From Staphylococcus hsinchuensis (GTDB lineage Bacteria; Bacillota; Bacilli; Staphylococcales; Staphylococcaceae): DNA of 64,000 bases. The position numbers and the translations under genes are program-made. Below the pieces are notes generated by a model. That model saw only the letters and a list, made by a program, of their open reading frames with translations. It searched no databases and was not told the DNA's origin. The stretch covers positions 310,001 to 374,000 of the forward strand of contig NZ_CP128355.1 in assembly GCF_038789205.1 (NCBI RefSeq). The letters run 5' to 3'. Of this stretch, positions 39,017-49,847 are shown piece by piece (positions within the stretch are counted from its first letter, which is position 1; every line of letters begins with the position of its first letter).

Positions 39017-39529
39017 TTATCCAATAGTAACTTTGATTACATGGTTATGATAAACAGTAAACGTAATATTATGTTTATCAAAGTTAAAACTATACATACC
39101 ATCATCTGATTCATCAGCTGCATCAGTATGCGCTGGTTGATATCTATAGTCTTCTCCGTAGTGATCTATAAGATCATCGACTGTTACTTGACCTTCAGCT
39201 ATTGGAAACTCTACACTTGATGCAACATTTCCTGAAACTTTATAAAACTTTTGATCGTATGCATAAGTAACTTCTTTACCTTGGTTAGCACTATGTTCAT
39301 TATCAACACTTGTATTATTAAAAGTAACATGACCTGATCTTACTGCATTGACGAAAGCATTATCTAAGATAAAGCTTGATTGATTACCAGTGTAGCCATT
39401 GAATTGATAATAAGGGATTTCAGATGCTTGTACGACTTCATGAGAGTGACCTGATTGAGCAAAATTGACACCAAAGACAGTTGCGACACAAATTCCACTT
39501 GCAAGTAACGGTTTAACAATTTTTTTCAT
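39017..39529 (-). CDS. isaB: IsaB-like secreted protein
   Basis: Secreted protein of 170 aa resembling staphylococcal immunodominant antigen B. Residues 1-36 form a signal peptide (KKIVKPL, hydrophobic core, cleavage after VQASE-like site). The mature part shares PYYQFNGYTGNQSSFILDNAFVNA with the PYYTYNGYIGN pattern of IsaB and ends in VYHNHVIKVTIG. IsaB of S. aureus binds extracellular nucleic acid. ATG at 39529 has GGGGTG six nt upstream. It has its own strong promoter. Confidence 0.85.
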   Translation of the reverse strand: MKKIVKPLLASGICVATVFGVNFAQSGHSHEVVQASEIPYYQFNGYTGNQSSFILDNAFVNAVRSGHVTFNNTSVDNEHSANQGKEVTYAYDQKFYKVSGNVASSVEFPIAEGQVTVDDLIDHYGEDYRYQPAHTDAADESDDGMYSFNFDKHNITFTVYHNHVIKVTIG

Positions 39530-39560
39530 TTTCAACACCCCTAACACTAAGTATAGTTTA

Positions 39561-39589
39561 ATATTACATTTTTATTACAAATGTGTCAA
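39561..39589 (-). promoter_or_regulatory. Sigma-A promoter of isaB-like gene
   Basis: Consensus TTGACA (39584-39589), spacer of exactly 17 nt, TAATAT (39561-39566), about 30 nt before the start codon. The rest of the 39530-39850 gap holds only the terminator of the next gene. Confidence 0.65.
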
Positions 39590-39744
39590 TTATTTTACTA
39601 TTACCTCATACCACTGTCATCTTGTTGTAAAATATACACACTAATTTTCTAATTGAGGTTTTGTACACCAGCCTGGTAAAAATGACTATGTGTTGAAATA
39701 GTTTGATATAAGTACATTTTCAATTCAGACATCTACCGCCTAAT

Positions 39745-39782
39745 TAAAAAAGAGTCTGAGACACCTTTTTTGTCTCAGACTC
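39745..39782 (-). terminator. Terminator of small membrane protein gene
   Basis: Perfect stem GAGTCTGAGACA/TGTCTCAGACTC with a seven-base T-rich loop, followed on the minus strand by T6. Confidence 0.88.
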
Positions 39783-39850
39783 AGATTATTCATACAGTTA
39801 TGAAAAACACATAATATAAAGTACTTTGTGAATCACGTTAATAAAATTGA

Positions 39851-40063
39851 TCAATTTATATCTTTATGTTGTTGCTTGCGACGTTTCATTTTTTCCTTAA
39901 ATGCTTCATCTTCAAATGCAAAATAAGCAATGATGCCACCTGGAATTCCGAAAATAGGTGTTAATAAAAAACTACCTATGAGGCAATATACACCTACCAT
40001 CAATAATTCGTCTCTTTCCCATTGTTTGTTAATGAGTTCTTCGTACATTTCTTTTAAAGACAA
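39851..40063 (-). CDS. Small membrane protein of unknown function
   Basis: Protein of 70 aa: acidic N-terminus (residues 1-20), two short hydrophobic segments (21-50, VGVYCLIGSFLLTPIFGIPG and IIAYFAF) and a basic tail ending KRRKQQHKDIN. Start is TTG with GGAG eight nt upstream. Located downstream of a MarR gene by 40 nt on the same strand, so possibly co-transcribed. No family recognised. Confidence 0.65.
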   Translation of the reverse strand: MSLKEMYEELINKQWERDELLMVGVYCLIGSFLLTPIFGIPGGIIAYFAFEDEAFKEKMKRRKQQHKDIN

Positions 40064-40103
40064 TATCTATTCTCCTTTCTGTAAAAAGTTGGAGTATGAA
40101 TAA

Positions 40104-40547
40104 TCAACTGCATTTATTTGTTTTCGTATATCTTGATAACTTTTTTAAGGCATTCTGGAGGTTGAGGAGTTCTTCATCAGTAAGTACTGAAAATGCATTA
40201 TCTAATGTTTCAGCGTGATGCGGAAATACTGAAGCCATAAGTTCATGACCTTCATCGGTTAGCGAGGCATAAATAACACGTCTATCCTTTTCAAGACGTA
40301 ACCTTTTTACGTATCCTTTTTTCTCTAGTTTATCAACTACATACGTGATACTACTACTAGCTATCAAAACTTTCTTCCCTATTCGTTGAATTGGTTGATC
40401 CCCTTTATGAAAGAGTAATTCCATAACTGCAAATTCTGTAATATTTAAACCATACCTTTTGACATCATTTTTTACAATTTGTTCAAGATAATCCGCGGTT
40501 CTATGAATACCTACAAATGTATTCAAAGCATTTTTTGTTCGATCCAA
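40104..40547 (-). CDS. MarR family transcriptional regulator
   Basis: Regulator of 147 aa with the MarR winged helix: [24 protein letters not shown], the recognition helix [17 protein letters not shown] and the wing [17 protein letters not shown]. Start is TTG with only a weak GGGAAG upstream. Divergent from the aldehyde dehydrogenase gene across 258 nt, which makes that gene its likely target. No oxidation-sensing Cys at the usual N-terminal position. Confidence 0.88.
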   Translation of the reverse strand: MDRTKNALNTFVGIHRTADYLEQIVKNDVKRYGLNITEFAVMELLFHKGDQPIQRIGKKVLIASSSITYVVDKLEKKGYVKRLRLEKDRRVIYASLTDEGHELMASVFPHHAETLDNAFSVLTDEELLNLQNALKKLSRYTKTNKCS

Positions 40548-40739
40548 TTAAATCAACTACTTCCCATTTCTATCAAATTCGAGCCAAATTATAATTACTC
40601 TCAAAATTCACTTGTCTGATTATAATCGTTAGTAATGTAGTTTATTGAAAATGATTATATAGTCTCCCTTATTTATAGTTTATAATTTCTTTCCTTTTTT
40701 ATCAATTATAAATTTAAAATTAAACATAAAATAATATAA

Positions 40740-40751
40740 CTGAATAGTCAG
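40740..40751. promoter_or_regulatory. Small palindrome between MarR and dehydrogenase genes
   Basis: CTGA-ATAG-TCAG lies 55 nt before the dehydrogenase start in the divergent region; a possible but unproven MarR operator. Confidence 0.25.
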
Positions 40752-40805
40752 ATAGTTTTTAAATTTACCTAAAGTGGTATTTTTATAATGTGGAGGTGTT
40801 TAGAA

Positions 40806-42230
40806 ATGAACAAACTATTTATAAACAATGAATTTATCGAAAGTAAATCAACAGACTCAATAGATGTGATTAACCCTGCTACAGGAGAAACAATAGATAC
40901 AGTTACTTTTGCATCTGAAGAAGAAGTTAACGAAGCAGTAGAAAAATCTAAGCAAGCACAACTTGAATGGGAAAAAGTCCCTCAACCAAAACGAGCAGAT
41001 CATGCTAAATTACTCATCCCATTACTAGAACAAAATAAAGACGCATTAGCTGATTTATATGTGAAAGAACAAGGTAAAACGTTAGCTTCTGCAAAAGGTG
41101 AAATTGAAAAATCTATTCATTTTATCGATTATATGACAAGTCTCAGTATGTCAAATAAAGGCGAAGTTCTACAAAATAGTCGGGAAAATGAAACGATATT
41201 ATTAACGAAAAAGCCCATCGGTGTTACTGCCGGTATCGTTCCTTGGAATGCACCTATTTTAGTATTGATGAGAAAGGTCATCCCTGCTATTGTGACAGGT
41301 TGTTCAGTAGTCATCAAACCAAGTGAAGCAACTTCTCTCATAACTTTAAAAATTGCCGAACTGATTCGCGAATCAACTATACCAGCAGGTCTTGTTCAAA
41401 TCGTTCCAGGTAAAGGTGAAACTGTCGGTACACAACTTGCACAGCACCCTGACATTCAATTAATTTCACTAACTGGAAGTATGCGTACTGGTAAATCCGT
41501 TTACTCAGAAAGCGCCTCAAATGTTAAAAAGGTAAATTTAGAACTTGGCGGTAATGCACCTGTACTTGTTACTGAAAATGCGAATATAGAAAAAGCTGCA
41601 GACTATATTGTTACTGCACGTATTAATAATGCCGGACAAGTATGTACGTGCCCTGAACGTATCTTCGTTCACCAATCAGTACATGATGAATTTATCAAAG
41701 CCTTAAAAGATAAGATGGAACAGTTAACAGTTGGCGATCCATACGATGAAGCTACAGATTATGGTGCAATTATTAATGAAGCTCAGTTACAAAGTATCGA
41801 TGACAAAGTCCAATCAGCTATCCACAATGGAGCAAACTGTGTAACAGGTGGTCACATTATCGATCGTCCTGGTTATTTCTATGCACCTACAATTTTAGAC
41901 AACGTTAAACCATCCGATTTAGCCTTCAAAGAAGAAATCTTTGGCCCAGTATTACCAGTCGTAACATACACGGATTACGATGAAGCCATTACACAAGCGA
42001 ACGACACAAATGCTGGCCTCTCATCATATGTATTCTCAGAAAACTTAAAAGATGTAATGACTGCCTCTGAACAACTAAAGTTCGGTGAAGTTTATGCTAA
42101 CTGCGAAGCTGAAGAAGTAGTGAACGGATTTCACTCAGGTTGGAGAGAATCTGGACTTGGTGGCGCCGATGGAATTCATGGTTTAGAAGAGTATTACAAT
42201 ACAACAGTCTCATATATTAGATATGATTAA
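40806..42230 (+). CDS. Aldehyde dehydrogenase family protein
   Basis: NAD(P)-dependent aldehyde dehydrogenase of 474 aa, resembling lactaldehyde/glycolaldehyde (AldA) or succinate-semialdehyde types. Visible are the cofactor site VVIKPSEAT, the LTGSMRTGK loop, the base in NLELGGNAPVLV and the nucleophile in NNAGQVCTCPERIF (about Cys280), with the C-terminal KEEIFGPVLPVV. GGAGGTG lies seven nt before the ATG at 40806. The substrate is not fixed by sequence. Confidence 0.92.
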   Translation: MNKLFINNEFIESKSTDSIDVINPATGETIDTVTFASEEEVNEAVEKSKQAQLEWEKVPQPKRADHAKLLIPLLEQNKDALADLYVKEQGKTLASAKGEIEKSIHFIDYMTSLSMSNKGEVLQNSRENETILLTKKPIGVTAGIVPWNAPILVLMRKVIPAIVTGCSVVIKPSEATSLITLKIAELIRESTIPAGLVQIVPGKGETVGTQLAQHPDIQLISLTGSMRTGKSVYSESASNVKKVNLELGGNAPVLVTENANIEKAADYIVTARINNAGQVCTCPERIFVHQSVHDEFIKALKDKMEQLTVGDPYDEATDYGAIINEAQLQSIDDKVQSAIHNGANCVTGGHIIDRPGYFYAPTILDNVKPSDLAFKEEIFGPVLPVVTYTDYDEAITQANDTNAGLSSYVFSENLKDVMTASEQLKFGEVYANCEAEEVVNGFHSGWRESGLGGADGIHGLEEYYNTTVSYIRYD

Positions 42231-42366
42231 AGCAATGCCTTAGAAACGCTTTCTTAACGCAAGAGACATTGATCACTTGTATCCCACCTTAATCGTGTCG
42301 CGACTACATGATTGAACCATAACTTATTCAAGTATGTACGGGCAAAATCATTAAATTTTTAATATA

Positions 42367-42408
42367 AAAGCGAGCTAACCCTTAATGGATTAGCTCGCTT
42401 TTTTTGAG
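42367..42408. terminator. Terminator after aldehyde dehydrogenase
   Basis: AAGCGAGCTAA pairs with TTAGCTCGCTT (small bulge) over a short loop and is followed by T7. Confidence 0.9.
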
Positions 42409-42465
42409 AATTAAGCTTCAGATTGTAAACGCTCAATACTGTGTATTTGTGTCTCAAAACCCTCT

Positions 42466-43425
42466 TTATTGATTAAGTGCCTTATCTAAAGAGTGGATAT
42501 TCTTTTTCATAAGTGATTGGAACGTAATGTTTTTATCATTCTTTTGTGCTTTAGTTAGCATAGCCATATTATGAAAATCTAATGGTTGTGTATCTGATTC
42601 TTTTTCAATGACGTTCGTAACTTTAGATGAAATGTTTTGTTCGTAAAGCACATATGGTTGTTTTGAATCTTTAATACTATGAACTATTTTGACTAAATTT
42701 TGTTGTGTCGGTTCTTCATTATTTATGCCACTAACACCTTGTTGTTTAAAGTGATAACGATGTGCTAGATAACCGATAGAATCATGAGAAATCACGACCG
42801 TATCTCTTTTTGGATTTTTCGTTACTGCTTTCAACTGTTCATCGATTTGTGTTAAATCTTGTTTTAAATTTTGATAATTATGATTGTAATATTTTTTATG
42901 TTTGGGATCTTTTCGAATTAAATCTTGTTTAATATTATAAGCTAGCTTCTTATCTAATACAGGGTCTAACCAAACATGTGGATCATGACTTTCGCCTTCA
43001 TGATGGCCTCCATGGTCATCATGGTGATGCTCATGCTCATGACTTGAAATAAGGTCATGATGATCTATCCCCTGAACTACTGGTAATTTCAAATTATCAT
43101 CCTTGATGGATTGTGCAATTTTCTTTGCCACAGGGTCCATCTCTTCGTCTGAATAAATAAATAAATCACTTTTAGCAATATTTATCATTTCTTTTTGAGT
43201 TGGTTCAAACGAATGTGCATCTGCACCGGGGGGATATATCGATTCGGCTTTCACATACTTCCCACCAATTTGTTGAGCAAAGCTTTGAAATGCAAATGCG
43301 GTCGTGTAGATATTTAATTTATTACTTTCTGAGACCTGCTTATGCTCTGAATGATTAGATTGACTACAACCACTTAGTACGACGATAAGCATGCTTATTA
43401 AAATGATTACTAAACTTTTCTTCAA
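42466..43425 (-). CDS. Zinc/manganese ABC transporter substrate-binding lipoprotein (AdcA/ZnuA-like)
   Basis: Cluster 9 metal-binding lipoprotein of 319 aa. Signal peptide ending in the lipobox VLSGC near residue 19, then GADAHSFEPT with the first metal His, and a long His/Asp-rich flexible loop (HEHEHHHDDHGG, HHEGESHDPHVWLDP) that is the hallmark of zinc-specific members; further ligands in VISHDSIGYLAHRY. Start is TTG at 43425, nine nt after GGAGG; the upstream TTG overlaps the site. No permease or ATPase gene lies beside it. Confidence 0.9.
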   Translation of the reverse strand: MKKSLVIILISMLIVVLSGCSQSNHSEHKQVSESNKLNIYTTAFAFQSFAQQIGGKYVKAESIYPPGADAHSFEPTQKEMINIAKSDLFIYSDEEMDPVAKKIAQSIKDDNLKLPVVQGIDHHDLISSHEHEHHHDDHGGHHEGESHDPHVWLDPVLDKKLAYNIKQDLIRKDPKHKKYYNHNYQNLKQDLTQIDEQLKAVTKNPKRDTVVISHDSIGYLAHRYHFKQQGVSGINNEEPTQQNLVKIVHSIKDSKQPYVLYEQNISSKVTNVIEKESDTQPLDFHNMAMLTKAQKNDKNITFQSLMKKNIHSLDKALNQ

Positions 43426-43602
43426 AAAAACACGCCTCCAACTCAAAAGATTCCGTTCAAACTATATACTTATTTACTAAATATTTCAATGGTTTCAACT
43501 AAAAACTTCACTAATTCGTAAAATACCCATTATTGACTTCAGTTTAAATTTTTCTTATACGGATATTTATATAGTAAGAACATTGCCAAAGGAGAGATAT
43601 GT

Positions 43603-43887
43603 ATGGCTAAAATCGTAAAAGGATCAAATAAATTTTATATTGGTGATAACGAAGAGAATCCAAAAGCACAAATTACTTTCGAAAAAGAAGATGATAATCT
43701 TATTAATATCGACCATACAGGCGTGCCTGAAGAAATGGGAGGCCAAGGTATTGGGTCTAAACTTGTACAAACAGTCGTTGATTATGCACGTGAAAACGAC
43801 TTAAAAGTTACTGCAACTTGCCCATTTGCTAAGAAAGTAATGGAAAAAAGTGATGATTACCAAGATGTTTATCAACAACATGACTAA
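43603..43887 (+). CDS. Small GNAT-like N-acetyltransferase (YjdJ type)
   Basis: Protein of 94 aa with the compact GNAT_2 fold: FYIGDNEENPKAQITFE as strands, HTGVPEEMGGQGIGSKLV with the acetyl-CoA loop (Q-G-x-G-S-x-L), and VTATCPFAKKVMEK with the conserved Cys. Related to human NATD1/GTLF3B-type domains. Target unknown. AAAGGAGAG lies before the ATG. Confidence 0.87.
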   Translation: MAKIVKGSNKFYIGDNEENPKAQITFEKEDDNLINIDHTGVPEEMGGQGIGSKLVQTVVDYARENDLKVTATCPFAKKVMEKSDDYQDVYQQHD

Positions 43888-43910
43888 GCACATCAATGCT
43901 TAACTATAAA

Positions 43911-43950
43911 AAAAGCACGCGACGTTGATATGAAAAACGTCGCGTGTTTA
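43911..43950 (+). terminator. Terminator after small GNAT gene
   Basis: CACGCGACGTT pairs perfectly with AACGTCGCGTG over a ten-base loop, followed by TTTATTATT; A-run in front. Confidence 0.85.
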
Positions 43951-44019
43951 TTATTAAAATGCATTTCACTGAATAGATTTCGATAGTGATTAAAAATCAA
44001 AATCGAAATCTAGATCTGT

Positions 44020-44565
44020 TCAACTAGATTTTCTGCGTTGTTGTTCTTGGAATTCGTAAAATACTTGGAATAGCATAATTAACATCGCCGGATGATATTC
44101 GTCAGTATGGATATCAATGTCATGACGAGAGGCGATTTTAAAGCGTTGAGATTTAGTATTCATAATCTCATTTCGTCCGTCATTTACGGATACACTTCTT
44201 GAAATAAATCCTGATTGGAACTTTAAAGTGTCACCTTGGCTACCTTCGAATAACATCGTTGGTTTTAAGCCCATTTTAGTACGGAAAACGCCAAATTTAT
44301 TCCCATTTTTGTCAACGTCCCATACGGTTTTAAATGGGGTTTTAATTTTCCCACTTATCGCTTTCTCTTGAGTTATGCGATACGTATCATGACCATCTGT
44401 GATTTCGAAATTTTGTTTACCTTTTCCGCCGAAAATTGCAAAAGCCTCTTGTGTTGCTGACGTATAAAACAACTGCATTTTGTATACAGCTTCATCATTC
44501 TCATTAAAAACATCGATTGTCGACTTTGAAGCATTAAAAAAGTTCTCTTTGAAATAAAAGCGCAC
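44020..44565 (-). CDS. Tubby C-terminal-like (LURP-one/scramblase-like) protein
   Basis: Cytosolic beta-rich protein of about 181 aa with the twelve-strand barrel pattern of LOR/tubby-like proteins (FNASKSTIDVFNENDEAVYKM, FAIFGGKGKQNFEI, then KFGVFRTKMGLKPTMLFEG), ending in a hydrophobic helix MLIMLFQVFYEF. The start is uncertain: GTG at 44565 has GGAGG 11 nt upstream, whereas the ATG at 44583 contains that GGAGG and has no site of its own. Function unknown. Confidence 0.75.
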   Translation of the reverse strand: MRFYFKENFFNASKSTIDVFNENDEAVYKMQLFYTSATQEAFAIFGGKGKQNFEITDGHDTYRITQEKAISGKIKTPFKTVWDVDKNGNKFGVFRTKMGLKPTMLFEGSQGDTLKFQSGFISRSVSVNDGRNEIMNTKSQRFKIASRHDIDIHTDEYHPAMLIMLFQVFYEFQEQQRRKSS

Positions 44566-44667
44566 GATCTTTTTAACCTCCATAAATTTTGTTCTTAAAC
44601 ATAATTATAACAAAGTTGGGAAAATACATATAATAATAACTTATTTATAATGAACACGTGTATATAA

Positions 44668-45327
44668 TTACTCAATCCACTCAATAACATCTTCAGTTGA
44701 TTGTCTTACTTTGTCTTTGGGTTCAGTTTCTCTATAACCAAATGCAACCATCACTGAAGGTGCAAATTGTTCAGAATCAATAATGCCTTCATCTTCTAAT
44801 AATTGGGTTACACGATCTAAGTCAAACCCTTCCATAGGGCAAGAATCGATACCAAGTAATGCTGCAGATGTCATCATATTAACTAAAGCGATATATGTTT
44901 GTTTGCTCGCCCAATCAAATAAAGTGCGTGCATTATCATTGATGTGAAAACCTGTTTGGAAATTATCAAATTTCTCTTCTACAGCAGGGAAAGTACTTTC
45001 ATCATACTTTTTCACATTTTTTAATAAATGTTGTACGTACGGTGATTTAAACGTTACATTTTTACGCGCTAGAATGAGCACAAAATGACTTGCAGTTTCT
45101 AATTGTCCTTGCGCCCCCATACTAATAGGTTTTAACTTCTCTCTTAGTTCTTTATTTTGGATAACGATAAATTTCCATGGTTCTAACCCGAGTGAACTTG
45201 GTGATAGTCGCCCAGCTTCAAGAATAGTTTTAAAATCAGACTGCTCTATTTCCTTATTTGCATCAAAACGTTTTGTCGCATGTCTATAATTAAATGCTTC
45301 GATTATTTTTTGTTGCATTTGTGTCAT
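44668..45327 (-). CDS. Nitroreductase family NAD(P)H oxidoreductase
   Basis: FMN-dependent oxidoreductase of 219 aa, NfsB/YdgI-like: [10 protein letters not shown] with the FMN phosphate contacts, [39 protein letters not shown] and [18 protein letters not shown]. Likely reduces nitroaromatics or quinones; the natural substrate is unknown. ATG at 45327 has GGAAGG seven nt upstream. Lies 97 nt downstream of srtA without a clear terminator between, so partial read-through is possible. Confidence 0.9.
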   Translation of the reverse strand: MTQMQQKIIEAFNYRHATKRFDANKEIEQSDFKTILEAGRLSPSSLGLEPWKFIVIQNKELREKLKPISMGAQGQLETASHFVLILARKNVTFKSPYVQHLLKNVKKYDESTFPAVEEKFDNFQTGFHINDNARTLFDWASKQTYIALVNMMTSAALLGIDSCPMEGFDLDRVTQLLEDEGIIDSEQFAPSVMVAFGYRETEPKDKVRQSTEDVIEWIE

Positions 45328-45423
45328 GTTCATGCCTTCCTTTCAAATAAGTTGCGTTATAATTTATAGTATAAGCGATTATTTTATTCCGATTAAAGTA
45401 ATATGTTTTGAAATTTCTAAAAA

Positions 45424-46017
45424 CTAGACAGCTTGTGCCACGAAAATCTTACGTTTTTCCCACGTATCCGTTTTAGCATTATAGTCATCACAAGTAATTA
45501 AAGTGAGTTGTTGTTTTTTCGATTTCTGCTCATCTAAAACTTTGACATCATTAGGATTTACATCTTTAATTTTAGTGATTTTATATTTACGCTTTTCTTT
45601 TCCAGTTTTAAATGTAACTTTACTTCCTTTTTTTGCTTTGTGTAAGTTTGAAAATTGATAAGTCGAAGAACCTTCATATGTGTGTCCCGCAATCGCAATA
45701 TTTTGATCATTTAATGACTCATTTGCTTCAGCAAAGCTCACGCCTCTATTTAATTGTTTCGGTGTGGCTGGACCTGGATAGACTGCTTCTTTAATATGAG
45801 CATCTGGCACTGAAATATAACCCGCCATTTTTGATTTATCTTTAGGTATTTCTGCCTTAGCTTTAGATTGTTGTTGTTTATCATATTTTTGAACCTGCTT
45901 GTCGTTCTCTTTTTGTGCAAAATATTCATCAATGTGTGGTTTGGCAAATAGGTAAATTGCAGCGAGAATAAGTACGATACCGAGTATTGTTATGAGTCGA
46001 TTTCCCCATTTTTTCAT
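45424..46017 (-). CDS. srtA: Sortase A
   Basis: Class A sortase of 197 aa, a membrane-anchored transpeptidase that cleaves LPXTG proteins and joins them to peptidoglycan. N-terminal membrane helix (residues 8-24), a charged linker, and the beta-barrel domain from about 60. Catalytic triad visible as His112 (IAGHTYEG), Cys176 (TLITCDDY) and Arg189 (WEKRK). Length and arrangement match staphylococcal SrtA. Confidence 0.96.
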   Translation of the reverse strand: MKKWGNRLITILGIVLILAAIYLFAKPHIDEYFAQKENDKQVQKYDKQQQSKAKAEIPKDKSKMAGYISVPDAHIKEAVYPGPATPKQLNRGVSFAEANESLNDQNIAIAGHTYEGSSTYQFSNLHKAKKGSKVTFKTGKEKRKYKITKIKDVNPNDVKVLDEQKSKKQQLTLITCDDYNAKTDTWEKRKIFVAQAV

Positions 46018-46204
46018 TTAATATAACTCCTTGTTCCCATTATAGAAATTTACTTTCAGTATAGCACAATTGAATATGAAACATCATAACAATCGGACTT
46101 ATTTCACCGTACTATAGAACAGTAAAATCTCTAACTATGATGACATATTTTTATGCTTTTGCTAAAGATTTGTCCATCTCATTGTATCTAGCATTTAATA
46201 AATA

Positions 46205-46242
46205 AAAAGACAAACCCTACACTTTAAATCGCGTAGGGTTTG
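46205..46242 (-). terminator. Terminator of thiC
   Basis: Perfect stem CAAACCCTAC/GTAGGGTTTG with a 12-nt loop, followed by TCTTTTTATT on the minus strand. Confidence 0.9.
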
Positions 46243-46283
46243 CCTCAATATTTATTATCTATATTCATTTTAGACAGACAAAT

Positions 46284-48063
<1,780 letters not shown>

Positions 48064-48175
48064 ACCTGATTTTGATACACAATGACCTTAATCTACATAA
48101 ATATACATATGTAAAAGACGATTGGAATATAGTATCCCTTAAAAATCTATTTAACAAATGTATCAAGACATTGTG

Positions 48176-48268
48176 ACCGGCTTCCCTACGCTAGTATTAA
48201 CTAGATCAGGTTCAAAGGGTTGAGATATATAATCTCTTTCAGCTCTTAACAAGCACCCCTAGCAATTG
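48176..48268 (-). ncRNA. TPP riboswitch (Thi box)
   Basis: Minus strand carries the conserved parts in order: GGGGTGC, GCTGAAAGAGA, ACCCTTGAACCTGATC, then TAGTTAATACTAGCG and TAGGGAAGC, the thiamine pyrophosphate aptamer. It lies about 150 nt upstream of thiC. The linker offers alternative pairing: TTGATACA at 48159-48166 (minus reading) with TGTATCAA at 48072-48079. Confidence 0.96.
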
Positions 48269-48321
48269 TTATTAAATTATAAATAAAAGTTAACATTTTT
48301 TAGTTGAAAATACAAAAATTT

Positions 48322-48353
48322 ATAGAATATAAACAACTTTGTTTATATTCTAT
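48322..48353 (-). terminator. Terminator of broken dehalogenase gene
   Basis: Perfect 13-bp stem ATAGAATATAAAC/GTTTATATTCTAT with a six-base loop, then AAATTTTTG on the minus strand. Confidence 0.8.
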
Positions 48354-48399
48354 TTGTATTAACACTGAACCACATTTGGGTTCTATAAGTTGTCTTACC

Positions 48400-49074
48400 C
48401 TAATTGTTCAGTTCCAACCATTTTACTAATTCATTCAAGTGATTCACTGTAATTGTTGGATCGTCTCCATTTTGATCAAATAACGTATCATTACGGTTAA
48501 CCCATACTGTATCAAAGCCAAAGTTATTGGCTCCTGTCACATCCCAAGTATTAGAAGAAACGAATAGGACATCTTCTCTACGAACATTTTAATAATCTAA
48601 TATGAGTGCGTAGCTTGCCTCACTAGGTTTGTATTGTTTCACTTCATTAACACTAATCACCGTGTCGAAGAATTCTGCAATCTCTGAGTTATCAATTAAA
48701 GGCATGAGCATACTATCATTTCCATTCGAAAGGACCCCTATATCAACACCTAATGCTTTAATATCAGAAAGTGCTCTCGGAATTTCTTTATAGTAAGATA
48801 ATTTTAGAAATGCATCAAACAAACGATTAATATCTTCTCTATTGTACTGAATATTATGTACATTTAATGTATAACGCAAAGCGTTTTTAGTTAATTCATC
48901 AAAGGGTATATATCGGTGCATTATTTGTCTAATAAACATATGATTGATTTGTGTTTCTCGCCAATCACGTGAAATTTGATTTGCTAAGGATTCGTCAAAT
49001 TCAATCATTTCATTTTTTAAAGAATCTAAATCAAAAACAGTTCCATACACATCAAAAATAATCGCCTTATACAT
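48400..49074 (-). pseudogene. Haloacid dehalogenase type II, interrupted by one stop codon
   Basis: HAD-superfamily hydrolase of the 2-haloacid dehalogenase type: FDVYGTVFDLDSL (nucleophile Asp8), SNGND in motif II, KQYKPSEASYAL with the motif III Lys. The frame stops at TAA 48589-48591 after 161 codons, yet the same frame continues as NVRREDVLFVSSNTWDV, the expected motif IV region, to TAG at 48400. Restoring this one codon (for example TTA) gives a normal 224-aa protein. Motif IV is essential, so the product is probably inactive unless the stop is read through. Confidence 0.85.
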
Positions 49075-49341
49075 TTTTACCCCTCTCTTTCTATAATAAA
49101 GTTATTCTTATTTTACACTTTTGAATAATTTTTAAACAGAAATATTAAAATATAATAAATATCTTACACCTTTACATATTCACGTAGGGACCCTTGTATA
49201 TAAAAATGTGTTTCGTTTTGAAGAGAAATTATATAAAACCAACATTTCATCTCCTATTTTTTTAATTCTAAATTTATATTGTGGTTTTACAATTAAAGTT
49301 ATATAATATAAATAAGAGACGGAAACTATTTTTATATCAGT

Positions 49342-49521
49342 TCAAGCTTTAAAGTCATCATCGTTTAATACATTCCCAAACCAAGCTTTATATTCCCATT
49401 TACCCCAATGATATAAAATTTCCTTCTCACAAATAAAGTATAGACATCTCAGGTTAAATAATTGGTACGATTTCTCTTCCAAATTACTGTTTAATCCGCT
49501 GTCTCGCTCTATTTGAAAAAG
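49342..49521 (-). pseudogene. Possible C-terminal coding remnant
   Basis: About 59 codons without a stop on the minus strand, no plausible start, ending ...HWGKWEYKAWFGNVLNDDDFKA then TGA. Three Trp codons in 11 residues, in a region of high AT content, are unlikely by chance. Family not recognised. May be the tail of a gene otherwise lost. Confidence 0.3.
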
Positions 49522-49557
49522 AGATCTAAAGTTGCTACTTTTAGTGACTTTAGATCT
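49513..49557 (-). terminator. Orphan terminator-like hairpin
   Basis: Perfect 11-bp stem AGATCTAAAGT/ACTTTAGATCT with a 14-nt loop; on the minus strand it is followed by CTTTTTC, on plus by TCTTCT. No intact gene ends next to it in either direction. Confidence 0.55.
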
Positions 49558-49847
49558 TCTTCTATATAGAAGTATTTTTTACTTGCCTAATTCCACACTC
49601 AATTGATATATTTTGATCAATCTACCGCCTAATAACTACTTTTTTCTCCTAAATTTTTATCCCACCACCTGTTTTTATAAATAACTGCTTACAAAACTTT
49701 AATTTCTGCAACGTCACATGTATGATTTATGACATTTGACCTACCATTTAATAATATTTCCTATTTACCATTTTAATTTTAGGACAGAATAGTAAAATAA
49801 CGTTAAACGAAAAGGTCTCGTTTTATATTTAAACAAAGGTGATATTA

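Larger units (their letters stand above)
49075..49847. other. Gene-poor intergenic region
   Basis: More than 770 nt between a broken dehalogenase gene and the AraC-type regulator. It contains a hairpin with no matching gene (49522-49557) and a stretch on the minus strand that reads like the end of a protein (49342-49521), both listed separately. The remainder is AT-rich, and no promoter for the regulator is obvious. Confidence 0.5.

Noticed and set aside
46205..46242. Hairpin downstream of thiC as a second riboswitch or attenuator for srtA.
   Set aside because: It is a plain perfect stem with T-run, and srtA begins about 190 nt further on with its own leader; a terminator explains it.
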